A DNA stretch of 64,000 bases from Streptomyces sp. RPT161 (GTDB taxonomy: Bacteria > Actinomycetota > Actinomycetes > Streptomycetales > Streptomycetaceae), in contig NZ_JAPZVN010000001.1 of NCBI RefSeq assembly GCF_027533845.1, forward strand, positions 310,001-374,000, in the 5' to 3' direction. The position numbers and the translations under genes are program-made. Below are positions 25,911-34,813 of this stretch, in pieces. Under the pieces are notes generated by a model. The model had not been told where the DNA came from, made no database searches, and saw nothing but the letters and a program-made list of their open reading frames with translations. The stretch's first letter is position 1, and each line of letters begins with the position of its first letter.

Positions 25911-25934
25911 TCCCAACGCCCGTTCGGGGAGGCT

Positions 25935-28565
25935 ATGTTGAGAGCACCAACCCGCACACACCGCACCAGACGGTGGCTCACCATCTACGCCCTGGCCACC
26001 AGTGCGGCACTCGTCGCCGTACCCGCGACAGCCGCGTCCGGGCACGGCACGGCGCCGGGCCCGTACGGCAACCCGTACCGCGCGCACACCGCCAGGCCCT
26101 TGGACGACGGGGGTGACAAGGGCGGTGAGGCCGACGAGATCGCCGAGGGCGCCGCCCAGTACGCGGGGGCCCGCACCTCGCCCGGCACCCTCGCCCCCGG
26201 CGCCTACGGCGCCGCCTGGAACGCCCTGAACAAGTTGCCGTCAACCGGTGGCAGTTGGCGGCACGTCACCGGACTGACCTACAACTCGGACGACCCCCGC
26301 TACCGCGACACCGACTCCAACTCCAGCGGCGGTTACGGCGACGTCACCGGCCGCACCGCGGCGCTTGCCGCCGACAACGACGGCTACGTCTACGCGGGCA
26401 GCGCGGGCGGCGGCGTATGGCGGTCGCGCACCGGCGGCGGGCACTGGCAGCCGATCAGCGACGCGTTGCCGTCCCAGTCCACCGGCGCGCTCGCCCTCGA
26501 CCACGGACATCTGTGGCTGGGCACCGGCGAGGCGACCACCAACTCGGACGCGTTCCTGGGCAGCGGCGTCTATGTGCTGCGCGACCCCCGGAACGGCACG
26601 TTCAGCGCCCGGGGCCGGGTCGGCGGCGCCGAGTTGGACAGCACCACCGTGCACGAGCTGCGGTTCGGCGGCGGAAAGGTATGGGCGGCGACCAGTCGTG
26701 GGGTGTGGTCGCACTCCTCGACCGATCTGCGCGGACCGTGGAAGCTGGAGTTCGCCCCCAATCCCTCCTATCTGCCGGGCGGTTCACAGGCGGGCGACCC
26801 CGACGCCCCCTACAAGAACATCGCCAGTGACATCGCCATCGACCCCAAGGATCCCTCCAAGGTCCTGCTGGCGATCGGCTGGCGCAGCGGCGACGGCTAC
26901 AACGGCTTCTACGCGAAGGACGCCAGCGGCTCATGGCAGCGGGTCAACGCGCTCGGCGACCTGCCCACCACCAGCGACCAGGTGGGCGCGGTCACGTTCG
27001 CCAGGGCCGCCGACGGATCCCGCTACTACGCCATCGACCAGTCCCCGGCACAGTTGAGCGGGGGCGACCCGAACAGTTCGCTGGCCGGGATCTTCGTCTC
27101 GCCGTCCGGGTCCCCGCTCGGGCCGTGGACGAAGGTGACCGACTACAAGGCGCTCAGCGGTTCCGGATCCGCGCTGACCACGGCCAAGGACATGGTCGGC
27201 ATCCAGGCCTGGTACAACCAGTTCCTCCAGGTCGACCCCAACGATCCCAAGCATGTCTACGCCGGCCTTGAGGAGGTCTTCGAGTCCAAGGACGGCGGTG
27301 CCAAGTGGTCGGCGGTCGGCCCGTACTGGAACTTCAACTTCCCCTGCTGGAGCGTCGATCCGAGCAAGCAGACCGGTGACTGCCACCAGACCACCCACTC
27401 CGACCAGCACGCGGTGGCGGTGGGCAGCTACCACGGCCAGACCTACCTCTACGCGGGCAACGACGGCGGCGTCTACCGGCGCCCGCTGAACGGCAGCCAG
27501 GACGCCTCCGGGCACGCCACGGACTGGACCTCGCTCAACGACGGCACCATCGACACCCTGCAGTACTACTCGGTGGGCGTGGGCACGGACCGTGAGTTCG
27601 GCGGGGTCTCGGTCACCGGTGGGCTCCAGGACAACGGGCAGTCGCAGCTGCGTGGCAGGGACACCGTGATGGGCTCCAACTTCGGCGGAGACGGCGGCGA
27701 CACGCTCACCGATCCGGCCAACGGGTGCGACATCGCCCAGGAGTACGTCTACCTGGCGGTCAACGTCACGCAGAACTGCGCGGTGAACAACGGCGCCTGG
27801 GAGACCGACCCGTCCAAGGCCACCTCGTACGCGGTGGCGCCGCCGGACAACGCCACCAACGAGGCCCGGTTCATCGCACCGCTCACCACCGACCTGAAGA
27901 ACGGCAACACCTGGGTCGCTGGCGGACGCCACATCTGGGTGCAGACCCACGGCTACGCCATCCGTGACCCCAAGGAGTGGACCAGCGCCTTCGACCTCGG
28001 CGCCGGCCACACCGCGACGGCCGTCGCCGCCGAGGGCGGCAAGGTGTACGCGGCGTGGTGCGGGCCGTGCGACAGCGTGGGCTTCACCCGGGGCATCGCG
28101 GTGGGCAACGCGGACGGCACCGGCTGGCACCAGTTGAGCCTGCCGACGACCGGTGCCGCGGGCACCGTGCCCAACCGCTTCCTGGCGGGCTTCGCCCTGG
28201 ACCCCGGCAACGCCGACCACGTCTACCTGGCGGTCAACGGATTCTCCCGGCAGTGGACTTCAGGTCCGGGAGCGGGCGTCGGTCACCTCTACGAGTCCAG
28301 GGACGGCGGCGTGAGCTGGTCGGACATCTCGGCCAACCTGCCGGACGTACCGGCCAACTCGGTGCTCGCCCTGCCGGGCGGCGGGCTGGTCGTCGCCACC
28401 GACCTCGGAGTGCTGTACCGGGCCCCGCACGCCACGCGCTGGCAGCGGGTGGGGCGGCTTCCGGCTGTCGCCGTGCTCCAGGTCAAACTCGGCCCGGACG
28501 GGCGGCTGTACGCGGCCACGCACGGGCGCGGCATCTGGTCCATCAGCCTGCGGGCCTGCCACTAG
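25935..28565 (+). CDS. secreted BNR/Asp-box beta-propeller protein
   Basis: This protein of about 876 residues has an N-terminal signal peptide (Arg-rich start, hydrophobic core, cleavage near ATAASG) and a long series of beta-propeller repeats. Asp-box style motifs recur (SRTGGGHW, SKDGGAKW, SRDGGVSW), as in sialidases, sortilins and GH74 enzymes. Clear catalytic residues of a glycosidase family cannot be assigned by eye, so it is best called a WD40/YVTN/BNR-like repeat exoprotein. The ATG at 25935 sits only 2 bases after GGGGAGG; the TTG at 25938 is better spaced and equally possible. It is the last clearly core gene before the cluster. Confidence 0.78.
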   Translation: MLRAPTRTHRTRRWLTIYALATSAALVAVPATAASGHGTAPGPYGNPYRAHTARPLDDGGDKGGEADEIAEGAAQYAGARTSPGTLAPGAYGAAWNALNKLPSTGGSWRHVTGLTYNSDDPRYRDTDSNSSGGYGDVTGRTAALAADNDGYVYAGSAGGGVWRSRTGGGHWQPISDALPSQSTGALALDHGHLWLGTGEATTNSDAFLGSGVYVLRDPRNGTFSARGRVGGAELDSTTVHELRFGGGKVWAATSRGVWSHSSTDLRGPWKLEFAPNPSYLPGGSQAGDPDAPYKNIASDIAIDPKDPSKVLLAIGWRSGDGYNGFYAKDASGSWQRVNALGDLPTTSDQVGAVTFARAADGSRYYAIDQSPAQLSGGDPNSSLAGIFVSPSGSPLGPWTKVTDYKALSGSGSALTTAKDMVGIQAWYNQFLQVDPNDPKHVYAGLEEVFESKDGGAKWSAVGPYWNFNFPCWSVDPSKQTGDCHQTTHSDQHAVAVGSYHGQTYLYAGNDGGVYRRPLNGSQDASGHATDWTSLNDGTIDTLQYYSVGVGTDREFGGVSVTGGLQDNGQSQLRGRDTVMGSNFGGDGGDTLTDPANGCDIAQEYVYLAVNVTQNCAVNNGAWETDPSKATSYAVAPPDNATNEARFIAPLTTDLKNGNTWVAGGRHIWVQTHGYAIRDPKEWTSAFDLGAGHTATAVAAEGGKVYAAWCGPCDSVGFTRGIAVGNADGTGWHQLSLPTTGAAGTVPNRFLAGFALDPGNADHVYLAVNGFSRQWTSGPGAGVGHLYESRDGGVSWSDISANLPDVPANSVLALPGGGLVVATDLGVLYRAPHATRWQRVGRLPAVAVLQVKLGPDGRLYAATHGRGIWSISLRACH

Positions 28566-28654
28566 TGAGTCGGCGTGGCCGGGGCTCGCGGTCGGGGTCC
28601 TTGTGCTTCCCGCCGGGTTCGGCGCGCTGCCGCCCGGGATGGGAATCTTGAGAC

Positions 28655-29060
28655 GAAGACCTCCGGTGTGGTGGAGCTGTCTAGGAACGCACCGCACGGA
28701 GGTCTTCGTGTCCCACCGTAATGCCCGACTGACTGTTCACGGCAGGCGGTTGCTGGTCGACCGTGTCCGCTGTGGCCGCCCTGTGGCCATGCGGCCGCCG
28801 AGATGGGCGTCTCACGCACCACGGCTGACAAGTGGTCCGCTCTTGCGGGCCGAGGGCGAGGCAGGCTTGCAGGACCGGTCCAGCCGGACCCGCACAACAC
28901 CGCACCGCACCCCGGCCGATACCGAGGCGCAGGTGTGCCGACTGCGACAGGCCCGCAAGCTCCGCCCTCCCGTATCGGCCGGAATTCTGAAGGCCGGACC
29001 GGCAGCGCGCGGTGATGGCTTGATAGGGACTCGGGACTGCTCCAGCTCGCCGATCGGATC
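28655..29060 (+). pseudogene. decayed IS481-family transposase remnant
   Basis: The fragment starts with a GTG at 28708 (VSHRNARLTVHGRRLLV), the usual N-terminus of IS481-type transposases. The HTH continuation MGVSRTTADKW is in a different frame, and RAEGEAGLQDRSSR is back in the first frame. At least two frameshifts and loss of the DDE domain make it non-functional. An 11-base inverted repeat (GAAGACCTCCG at 28655 and CGGAGGTCTTC at 28697) ends exactly at the start codon. The rest of the spacer up to 29213 contains no gene I can support. It marks the core-to-cluster junction. Confidence 0.7.
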
Positions 29061-29213
29061 GACGGCACGGGCTGGCTCAGCACGTGGCGCCAGTCGTTGG
29101 CCAGCTGCACCGCACGGTGCAGGCGCTGCTCGATCAGTGCGCGAGTGGATTCCGGTTCGATGCCCTCTGCCGTACGGCGTGACCGAACCCCCACTCCACC
29201 GGAGGTGTCCGAT

Positions 29214-29453
29214 ATGCAGGTGAGCGTCGACAAGGACCGGTGCTGCGGCGCCGGCCAGTGCGTCATGGCAGCTCCCGACGTCTTCGACCAGAGCGAGGAC
29301 GACGGCCTGGTCCTGCTGCGCCCGGGCGCCGTCGAGCAGGCCGCCCGCACCGACCTGGAGCTGGCCGCCGGCCTGTGCCCGGCCGGTGCCATCACCGTGC
29401 GCGAAGACCCTCGCACCGGGTCCGGGGACGCCGACGGCACCGTCGATGCCTGA
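29214..29453 (+). CDS. ferredoxin (3Fe-4S type), P450 partner
   Basis: This 79-residue ferredoxin has CCGAGQC near residues 10-16 and a distal CPAGAI near 54, a pattern with three cluster ligands typical of streptomycete P450-associated 3Fe-4S ferredoxins. The ATG follows GGAGGTG. It is 55 bases upstream of a P450 on the same strand and should carry electrons from a ferredoxin reductase encoded elsewhere to that P450. Another possible client in the cluster is the iron-sulfur sugar dehydratase at 38.4-39.7 kb. Confidence 0.88.
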   Translation: MQVSVDKDRCCGAGQCVMAAPDVFDQSEDDGLVLLRPGAVEQAARTDLELAAGLCPAGAITVREDPRTGSGDADGTVDA

Positions 29454-29508
29454 CCGCAGCGCCCCAGCCCCGTTCGTCTCACCCTCGTCCGTGCAAGGAG
29501 CCCGTCGT

Positions 29509-30720
29509 ATGACTCCCGCCCCCAGTGCCGTCGCCGGCCAGGAACTGACCCTGCCCGCCCCCCGGGGTGCCTGCCCTTTCTCCCCGCCGCCCGCCTATCT
29601 CGACGCCCACCGCGCCGCCCCGCTCACCAAGATGAGTCTGTGGGACGGCGAACCCTGCTGGCTGGTGACCGGCCATCAGCAGATGCGTACGATCCTGCAG
29701 GACAAGCGGTTCAGCGCCGACGCGCGGGTCCCGGGCTTCCCCTTCCTCTCCCCCGGCCGCCGCCAGCTGCTCACCAAGGCCCAACCCAGCTTCCTGCGGC
29801 TGGACGACCCCGAGCACGCCCGGCTGCGCCGGATGCTCACCGGCGACTTCATCGTCAAGCGCGCCGAGGCCCAGCGCCCGCAGCTCCAGAAGATCGTCGA
29901 CGAGGCCCTGGACCGCATGATCGCCAAGGGCTCCCCCGCGGACCTGGTCCGGGACTTCGCCCTGCCGGTGCCCTCCCGCGTGATCTGCCTGCTGCTCGGC
30001 GTCCCGTACGCCGACCACGAGTTCTTCGAGGGCCAGACCAGCATGCTGGTGGACCTCAGCACCCCGCCGGAGCAGATCAAGGCGGCCATGGGCACGCTGA
30101 ACGGGTATCTGACCGAACTAGCCGAGCGCAAGCGGCGCGAGCCGGACGACAGCCTGCTGAGCCGACTGGTCGCACGTGGTGAGCTGAATGAGGCCGAGTG
30201 TGCGGCCATGGGCATGGTGCTGCTGGTGGCGGGCCACGAAACCACCGCCAACATGATCTCCTTCGGCACGCTGGCACTGCTGCGCAACCCCGCCCAGCTG
30301 GCCAGACTGCGGGCCGAGCCGCAGCTGATCAAGGGTGCGGTCGAGGAGCTGCTGCGCTATCTGTCCGTCGTCCACTTCGGGCTGCCGCGCGCGGCGCTGG
30401 AGGACGTCGAGATCGACGGCACGCTGATCCGGGCGGGCGAGGGCGTGCTGTGCATGCTGTCCGCGGCCAACTGGGACGAGCAGGTGTTCTCCGGCGGCGC
30501 CGAGCTGGACATCACCCGCGACGCCCGCCGTCACCTCGCCTTCGGCTTCGGTGGGCACCAGTGCATCGGCCAGCCGCTGGCCCGCGCCGAGCTCCAGATC
30601 GCGCTGGGCACGCTGCTGCGCCGACTGCCGGACCTGCGGCTGGCGGTGCCGTACGAGGAGCTGGAGTACCGCACGGACAAGGCGGTCTACGGTGTGCGCT
30701 CGCTGCCCGTGACCTGGTGA
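29509..30720 (+). CDS. cytochrome P450 monooxygenase
   Basis: This soluble bacterial P450 of 403 residues has the I-helix oxygen-activation motif AGHETT near residue 243, ExxR in EELLRYL near 280 and the heme loop FGFGGHQCIGQPLARAE near 345, whose cysteine binds heme. It lies directly downstream of its ferredoxin. By cluster context it should hydroxylate or epoxidise the aromatic polyketide or oxidise a sugar; the substrate cannot be read from sequence. It is followed by two strong hairpins that separate it from the convergent E1-beta gene. Confidence 0.9.
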   Translation: MTPAPSAVAGQELTLPAPRGACPFSPPPAYLDAHRAAPLTKMSLWDGEPCWLVTGHQQMRTILQDKRFSADARVPGFPFLSPGRRQLLTKAQPSFLRLDDPEHARLRRMLTGDFIVKRAEAQRPQLQKIVDEALDRMIAKGSPADLVRDFALPVPSRVICLLLGVPYADHEFFEGQTSMLVDLSTPPEQIKAAMGTLNGYLTELAERKRREPDDSLLSRLVARGELNEAECAAMGMVLLVAGHETTANMISFGTLALLRNPAQLARLRAEPQLIKGAVEELLRYLSVVHFGLPRAALEDVEIDGTLIRAGEGVLCMLSAANWDEQVFSGGAELDITRDARRHLAFGFGGHQCIGQPLARAELQIALGTLLRRLPDLRLAVPYEELEYRTDKAVYGVRSLPVTW

Positions 30721-30738
30721 GCCGGAACGGCGGCACCG

Positions 30739-30792
30739 GGTGGTACGGCGTGGGGCCGGCGGAGGTCTCCGCCGGCCCCACGCCGTACCACC
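30739..30792. terminator. perfect 26-bp hairpin terminator after the P450
   Basis: Arms of 26 bases pair without mismatch around a 2-base loop (centre 30765/30766), starting 18 bases after the P450 stop. Being symmetrical, it can stop transcription from both sides. Confidence 0.8.
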
Positions 30793-30838
30793 GCTTCCCC
30801 GCCAGGCGCGCCCGGTCGGACAGTGCCGCGGGGACGCG

Positions 30839-30869
30839 TACGCCCCTCGGGCTGGGCCCGAGGGGCGTA
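30839..30869. terminator. perfect 14-bp hairpin terminator after the E1-beta gene
   Basis: Arms TACGCCCCTCGGGC and GCCCGAGGGGCGTA surround a TGG loop, 15 bases past the E1-beta stop on the minus strand. It forms the second half of a double terminator between convergent units. Confidence 0.75.
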
Positions 30870-30884
30870 GGGGGTGGCGTCGGG

Positions 30885-31919
30885 TCAGTACGGGCCGACG
30901 AAGCCGGCTGTGACGTCCGACAGCTTGCGCACCTGGGACGGGCCGCCGTCGACCATCTCCAGGCAGGCCGCCGCGATCCGGTCCGCGGTGGGGTGGAACG
31001 CCTCCTCCAACGGGTGCGACACCGGTGCCGGGCAGTCCGGCGGGGTGACCCGGCGCACCGGCCGGCGCAGCGCGTCGAACACGTTCTCCGCGACGACGGC
31101 CGCGACCTCGGCGGCCAGGCCGTACCGGGCCCAGCTGGTGTCCGCGACCACCAGCCGGCCCGTGCGCGCGACCGAGGCGCAGATGAGTTCCTCGTCCAGC
31201 GGGCGGACGCTGCGCACGTCGACGACCTCGACGCTGATGCCCTGTTCGGCCAGCAGGTCGGCGGCGCGCTCGGCCTCGTGCACCATCAGCGAGGCGGCGA
31301 CCACGGTCACGTCCGTGCCAGGCCGGGCGATCCGGCCGCGTCCGAAGGGGACGGCCACCGCTTCCTCGGGCACCTCGCCCGCCATGCGGTACAGGCCGCG
31401 GTTCTCCAGCAGCAGGGTCGGCGTCTGCGCACGCAGGGCCTGGACGAGCAGGCCCTTGGCGTCGGCGGGGGACGCGGGCATCGCAACGTGCAGCCCGGGG
31501 AAGTGCCCGAAGACGGACTGCAGGCTCTGCGAGTGGGTGGCGCCCTGGCCCCAGCCGCGGCCCACGACGGCGCGGGTGACCACGGGCACACCGCCCTGGT
31601 CGCCGTACATGTAGCGCCACTTGGCGGCGAGGTTCACCAGCGCGTCCATGGCTAGGAACAGGAAGTCCGCGCGGGAGTGCACGATCAGCGGGCGGCGGCC
31701 CATGGCGGCGGCCCCGACAGCGATGCCGGCGGTGGCGTTCTCGGAGTTGGGGACGTCGATGACCCGGGTGGGGCCGAACCGTTCGAAGGCCGCGCGGGTC
31801 GTGCCGTAGATGCCCTTGTCATCGTCGACGCCCTCACCCGCGACGAAGACGGCCGGGTCCTCGGCCATGCACTGCACGGTGGCCTCGCTGATGGCCTGCC
31901 AGTACGTGAGCTTGCGCAT
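30885..31919 (-). CDS. thiamine-dependent 2-oxoacid dehydrogenase E1 beta-like subunit
   Basis: This 344-residue transketolase-like pyrimidine-binding protein carries the thiamine-activating Glu in PNSENATAG near residue 60 and the active-site His in GATHSQSL near 129, followed by the C-terminal transketolase domain. It lies 4 bases after the alpha-subunit gene. No lipoyl E2 or flavin E3 gene is present in the window. Pairs like this (for example AviB1/AviB2 in the avilamycin cluster) are thought to put a two-carbon unit on a ketosugar, and this operon is full of sugar genes. The alternative is production of an acyl-CoA starter with housekeeping E2/E3. Confidence 0.85.
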   Translation of the reverse strand: MRKLTYWQAISEATVQCMAEDPAVFVAGEGVDDDKGIYGTTRAAFERFGPTRVIDVPNSENATAGIAVGAAAMGRRPLIVHSRADFLFLAMDALVNLAAKWRYMYGDQGGVPVVTRAVVGRGWGQGATHSQSLQSVFGHFPGLHVAMPASPADAKGLLVQALRAQTPTLLLENRGLYRMAGEVPEEAVAVPFGRGRIARPGTDVTVVAASLMVHEAERAADLLAEQGISVEVVDVRSVRPLDEELICASVARTGRLVVADTSWARYGLAAEVAAVVAENVFDALRRPVRRVTPPDCPAPVSHPLEEAFHPTADRIAAACLEMVDGGPSQVRKLSDVTAGFVGPY

Positions 31920-31923
31920 CGGT

Positions 31924-32925
31924 TCAGTTCCTCCCGGTGGTCGCGGCGAGCGGCTGCGGCTCGTACACGCCCGAGAGCAGGTCGGTCACGTCGGGGAAGG
32001 CGCCGGCGCGCGCGAAGTCCACGGCCCGGGCGACCTCCTCGGCGCACTCGGCCCGCCAGGTGTCGATACGGGCGTCGATGGAGGGGGCCTCGGCGCGCAG
32101 CGCGTCGGCGGCGACACGGATCGGGCAGCGCCCCATCCAGGACGCCACCTCGGCGTGGGTGCGGTAGGCGCCGTCCTCGTCCCAGTTGGGTCCGACGTGC
32201 TCGCGCCAGCGGTAGGTGTCCAGCTCCAGCAGGTGCGGGCCGTGCCCGGCGCGGGCGGCCTCGACGGCGCCGCGGGCCGCCTCGTGGACGGCAAAGACGT
32301 CGTTGCCGTCGATCCGGCTCGCCGCCATGCCGTAGCCGAGGGCCCGCTGCCAGATGCTGGTGCCCGCGGGCTGCCGGGCGGAGAGCGGCGAGGCGATGGA
32401 GTACTGGTTGTTCTCGCACACGAAGACCACCGGCAGCCGGTGCAGCGCGGCGAAGTTCAGCGACTCGTGGAAGACGCCCTCCTCCGAGGCGCCGTCGCCG
32501 AAGAAGGTGAGGGCTACGCGCGGCGCGCCTTCCATTGCGAACGCCCAGGCCGCGCCGACCGCGACGGGGATCATCTCGCCGAGGATGGCCGCCGATCCAC
32601 CGAAGCCCGCTGCGTGGTCCACCAGGTGTACCGAGCCGCCGCGGCCGCCCGCGCAGCCCGTCGCCTTGCCGTACAGCTCGGCGACCAGGGCGTGCAGGTC
32701 GCCGCCCTTGGCGAGGTAGGGCGCGTGGGAGCGGTGGGCGCTGTAGACCACGTCGGTGCGCCGGGTCGCCGCGCACACCCCGACCGCGGTGGCTTCCTGT
32801 CCGATGGAGAAGTGCGTCGGGGTGCGCATCAGCTGTTCGTCGCGGTACAGGTCCGCGAGCGTCTCCTCGGCACAGCGGATGCGCACCATGTCGCGCACCA
32901 GCCGCAGCCGGTCGTTGGTCGTCAT
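31924..32925 (-). CDS. thiamine-dependent 2-oxoacid dehydrogenase E1 alpha-like subunit
   Basis: This 333-residue protein has the thiamine-diphosphate motif GDGASEEG near residue 155 closing with CENNQYS near 186, and the histidine loop YSAHRSHAPYLAKGG near 65. These are the complete alpha-subunit features of the PDH/acetoin-dehydrogenase class. The ATG at 32925 follows AAAGGAAA. It forms a heterotetramer with the next gene's product. Position between carboxylase and beta subunit, in an operon headed by deoxysugar enzymes, suggests use of pyruvate or a similar keto acid as a two-carbon donor. The exact donor is unknown. Confidence 0.87.
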   Translation of the reverse strand: MTTNDRLRLVRDMVRIRCAEETLADLYRDEQLMRTPTHFSIGQEATAVGVCAATRRTDVVYSAHRSHAPYLAKGGDLHALVAELYGKATGCAGGRGGSVHLVDHAAGFGGSAAILGEMIPVAVGAAWAFAMEGAPRVALTFFGDGASEEGVFHESLNFAALHRLPVVFVCENNQYSIASPLSARQPAGTSIWQRALGYGMAASRIDGNDVFAVHEAARGAVEAARAGHGPHLLELDTYRWREHVGPNWDEDGAYRTHAEVASWMGRCPIRVAADALRAEAPSIDARIDTWRAECAEEVARAVDFARAGAFPDVTDLLSGVYEPQPLAATTGRN

Positions 32926-32939
32926 TGCTCTGTTTCCTT

Positions 32940-33161
32940 TCAGTGGGAGCACCAGCCGGGCCGGGCGCCGCCCGCCCACTGCCCGGCAGCGGGTACGGGA
33001 TCGGCGCCGCGCGGCCAGCGCGGCCGGGCGTCGGTCTGGTTGCCCGCGCACTGCGCGGCCTGGCGGGAGACCGCGAGCAGGGCGAGGGTGAGGACGGCGA
33101 CTTCCTCGGGCATCGGGTTGCCGCGCAGGACGCGCAGCGCCTGGGGGTCCTGGCCGGTCAC
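32940..33161 (-). CDS. acyl-CoA carboxylase epsilon subunit
   Basis: This small 73-residue protein opens with the element LRVLRGNPMPEEVAVLTLAL typical of actinobacterial AccE/PccE subunits and ends in a basic Trp-containing tail. The GTG at 33161 overlaps the beta-subunit stop as GTGA, which fixes the start. Epsilon subunits bind the beta hexamer and raise the activity of the alpha-beta carboxylase. It is in the same operon between the beta subunit and E1-alpha. Confidence 0.85.
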   Translation of the reverse strand: MTGQDPQALRVLRGNPMPEEVAVLTLALLAVSRQAAQCAGNQTDARPRWPRGADPVPAAGQWAGGARPGWCSH

Positions 33162-34813
33162 TGGGGCTGGTTCCCGTGCTTGCGGCTGGGCAACGCGCTG
33201 TACTTGGCGCGCAGCATCTTCAGTGCGGTGATCAGCTTGATGCGGGTCTCGCCGGGGTGGATGACGTCGTCGACGAGCCCGTGCTCGGCCGCGTAGTAGG
33301 GGTGCATCAGCTTGTTCTGGTACTCCTCGATCAGCCGGGCGCGGGTGCCCTCGGGGTCGTCGGACGCGGCGATCTCGCGGCGGAAGATGACGTTGGCCGC
33401 GCCCTCGGCGCCCATGACGGCGATCTCGTTGGTGGGCCAGGCCAGCGTCAGGTCGGCGCCGATGGACTGGGAGTCCATGACGATGTACGCGCCCCCGTAC
33501 GCCTTGCGCAGTACGACGGAGATGCGGGGCACGGTGGCGTTGCAGTACGCGTACAGCAGCTTGGCGCCGTGCCGGATGACGCCGCCGTGCTCCTGGTCGA
33601 CGCCCGGCAGAAAGCCCGGCACGTCGACGAGGGTAACCAGCGGGATGTTGAACGCGTCGCAGAACTGCACGAAGCGCGCGGCCTTTTCGGAGGAGGAGAT
33701 GTCGAGCACGCCCGCGAGGTCGCTCGGCTGGTTGGCGACGATGCCGGCGACCTGGCCGCCCATCCGGGTCAGCGCGCAGATGACGTTGCCGGCCCAGCGC
33801 TCGTGCACCTCGAAGTACTCGCCGTCGTCGGCGATCTCCTCGATGACCCGGCGCATGTCGTAGGAGCGGCCGCGCTCGGCGGGCACCAGGTTCACGAGGG
33901 AGTCGGTGCGCCGGTCCTCGGGGTCGTCCACCGCGGTGCGCGGCGGCAGTTCGCGGTTGTTGGCGGGCAGCAGCGACAGCAGGTAGCGCACCTCCTGCAG
34001 GCACTCCTCCTCGGTGTCGTAGGCGAACTGGGCGACTCCGGAGACACCGGTGTGCACATCGGCGCCGCCCAGCTCGTTCTGGGTGATCTGCTCGCCGGTG
34101 ACCGCCTGGACCACGTCGGGTCCGGTGATGAACATCTGCGAGGTCTCGCGCACCATGAACACGAAGTCGGTGAGCGCGGGGGAGTAGGCGGCGCCGCCCG
34201 CGCACGGGCCCATGATGACGCTGATCTGCGGAATCACTCCGGAGTTGCGGACGTTGCGCTGGAAAATACCGCCGTATCCGGCGAGCGCGGTCACGCCCTC
34301 CTGGATGCGGGCGCCGGCCCCGTCGCACAGTCCGACGATGGGCGCGCCGGCCGCGGAGGCCATGTCCATGATCTTGTGGATCTTGGTGGCGTGGGCCTCG
34401 CCGAGCGCCCCGCCGAAGATCCTGAAGTCATGGGCGTAGACGAAGACCTCGCGGCCATCGACCAGGCCCCAGCCGGTGATCACGCCGTCGGAGTGGGGGC
34501 GCTTGGCCTCCATGCCGAAGCCGGTGGCCCGGTGCCGGCGCAGCCCCTCCACCTCGGTGAAGGTGCCCTTGTCGAAGAGCAGGTCGATGCGTTCCCGGGC
34601 GGTCAGCTTGCCCTTGGCGTGCTGGGCCTCGGTGGCCTTGGCGCTGGGGCCGCGCACCACCTTCTCCTGGAGTTCCACCAGGTCGGCGACGCGGTCCTGG
34701 GTGGACCTGACCGGTTTGTCGCCGATGGGGTAGGGCGGGGCGGCGGGGGCGGACCGGCGTGCGGTCACGTCCGACGTCCGCTGCGCGACCGGGGCGTCCT
34801 CGATGATGGTCAT
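33158..34813 (-). CDS. acyl-CoA carboxylase beta subunit (PccB-like carboxyltransferase)
   Basis: This 551-residue biotin-dependent carboxyltransferase has two crotonase-like halves. Gly-rich oxyanion-hole regions are seen at GARIQEGV near 170 with MGPCAGGAAYSPAL, and in the second half at VDVPGFLPG, KAYGGAY and AWPTNEIAVMG. It transfers CO2 from biotin to acetyl- or propionyl-CoA, giving malonyl- or methylmalonyl-CoA. No biotin carboxylase/carrier alpha subunit is in the window, so it must borrow a housekeeping one. The ATG overlaps the upstream oxidoreductase stop (ATGA). It probably boosts extender supply for the polyketide. Confidence 0.93.
   Translation of the reverse strand: MTIIEDAPVAQRTSDVTARRSAPAAPPYPIGDKPVRSTQDRVADLVELQEKVVRGPSAKATEAQHAKGKLTARERIDLLFDKGTFTEVEGLRRHRATGFGMEAKRPHSDGVITGWGLVDGREVFVYAHDFRIFGGALGEAHATKIHKIMDMASAAGAPIVGLCDGAGARIQEGVTALAGYGGIFQRNVRNSGVIPQISVIMGPCAGGAAYSPALTDFVFMVRETSQMFITGPDVVQAVTGEQITQNELGGADVHTGVSGVAQFAYDTEEECLQEVRYLLSLLPANNRELPPRTAVDDPEDRRTDSLVNLVPAERGRSYDMRRVIEEIADDGEYFEVHERWAGNVICALTRMGGQVAGIVANQPSDLAGVLDISSSEKAARFVQFCDAFNIPLVTLVDVPGFLPGVDQEHGGVIRHGAKLLYAYCNATVPRISVVLRKAYGGAYIVMDSQSIGADLTLAWPTNEIAVMGAEGAANVIFRREIAASDDPEGTRARLIEEYQNKLMHPYYAAEHGLVDDVIHPGETRIKLITALKMLRAKYSALPSRKHGNQPQ

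Noticed and set aside
28562-29482. Minus-strand frame through the IS relic (306 codons)
   Set aside because: Overlaps the ferredoxin and IS remnant, mixed composition, no start signal; only a short stretch near 29.1 kb looks protein-like.
30885-32925. Reading the E1 pair as a normal branched-chain keto-acid dehydrogenase for starter supply
   Set aside because: Not excluded, but no E2/E3 genes are near and the operon is otherwise sugar-directed, so kept only as the alternative.
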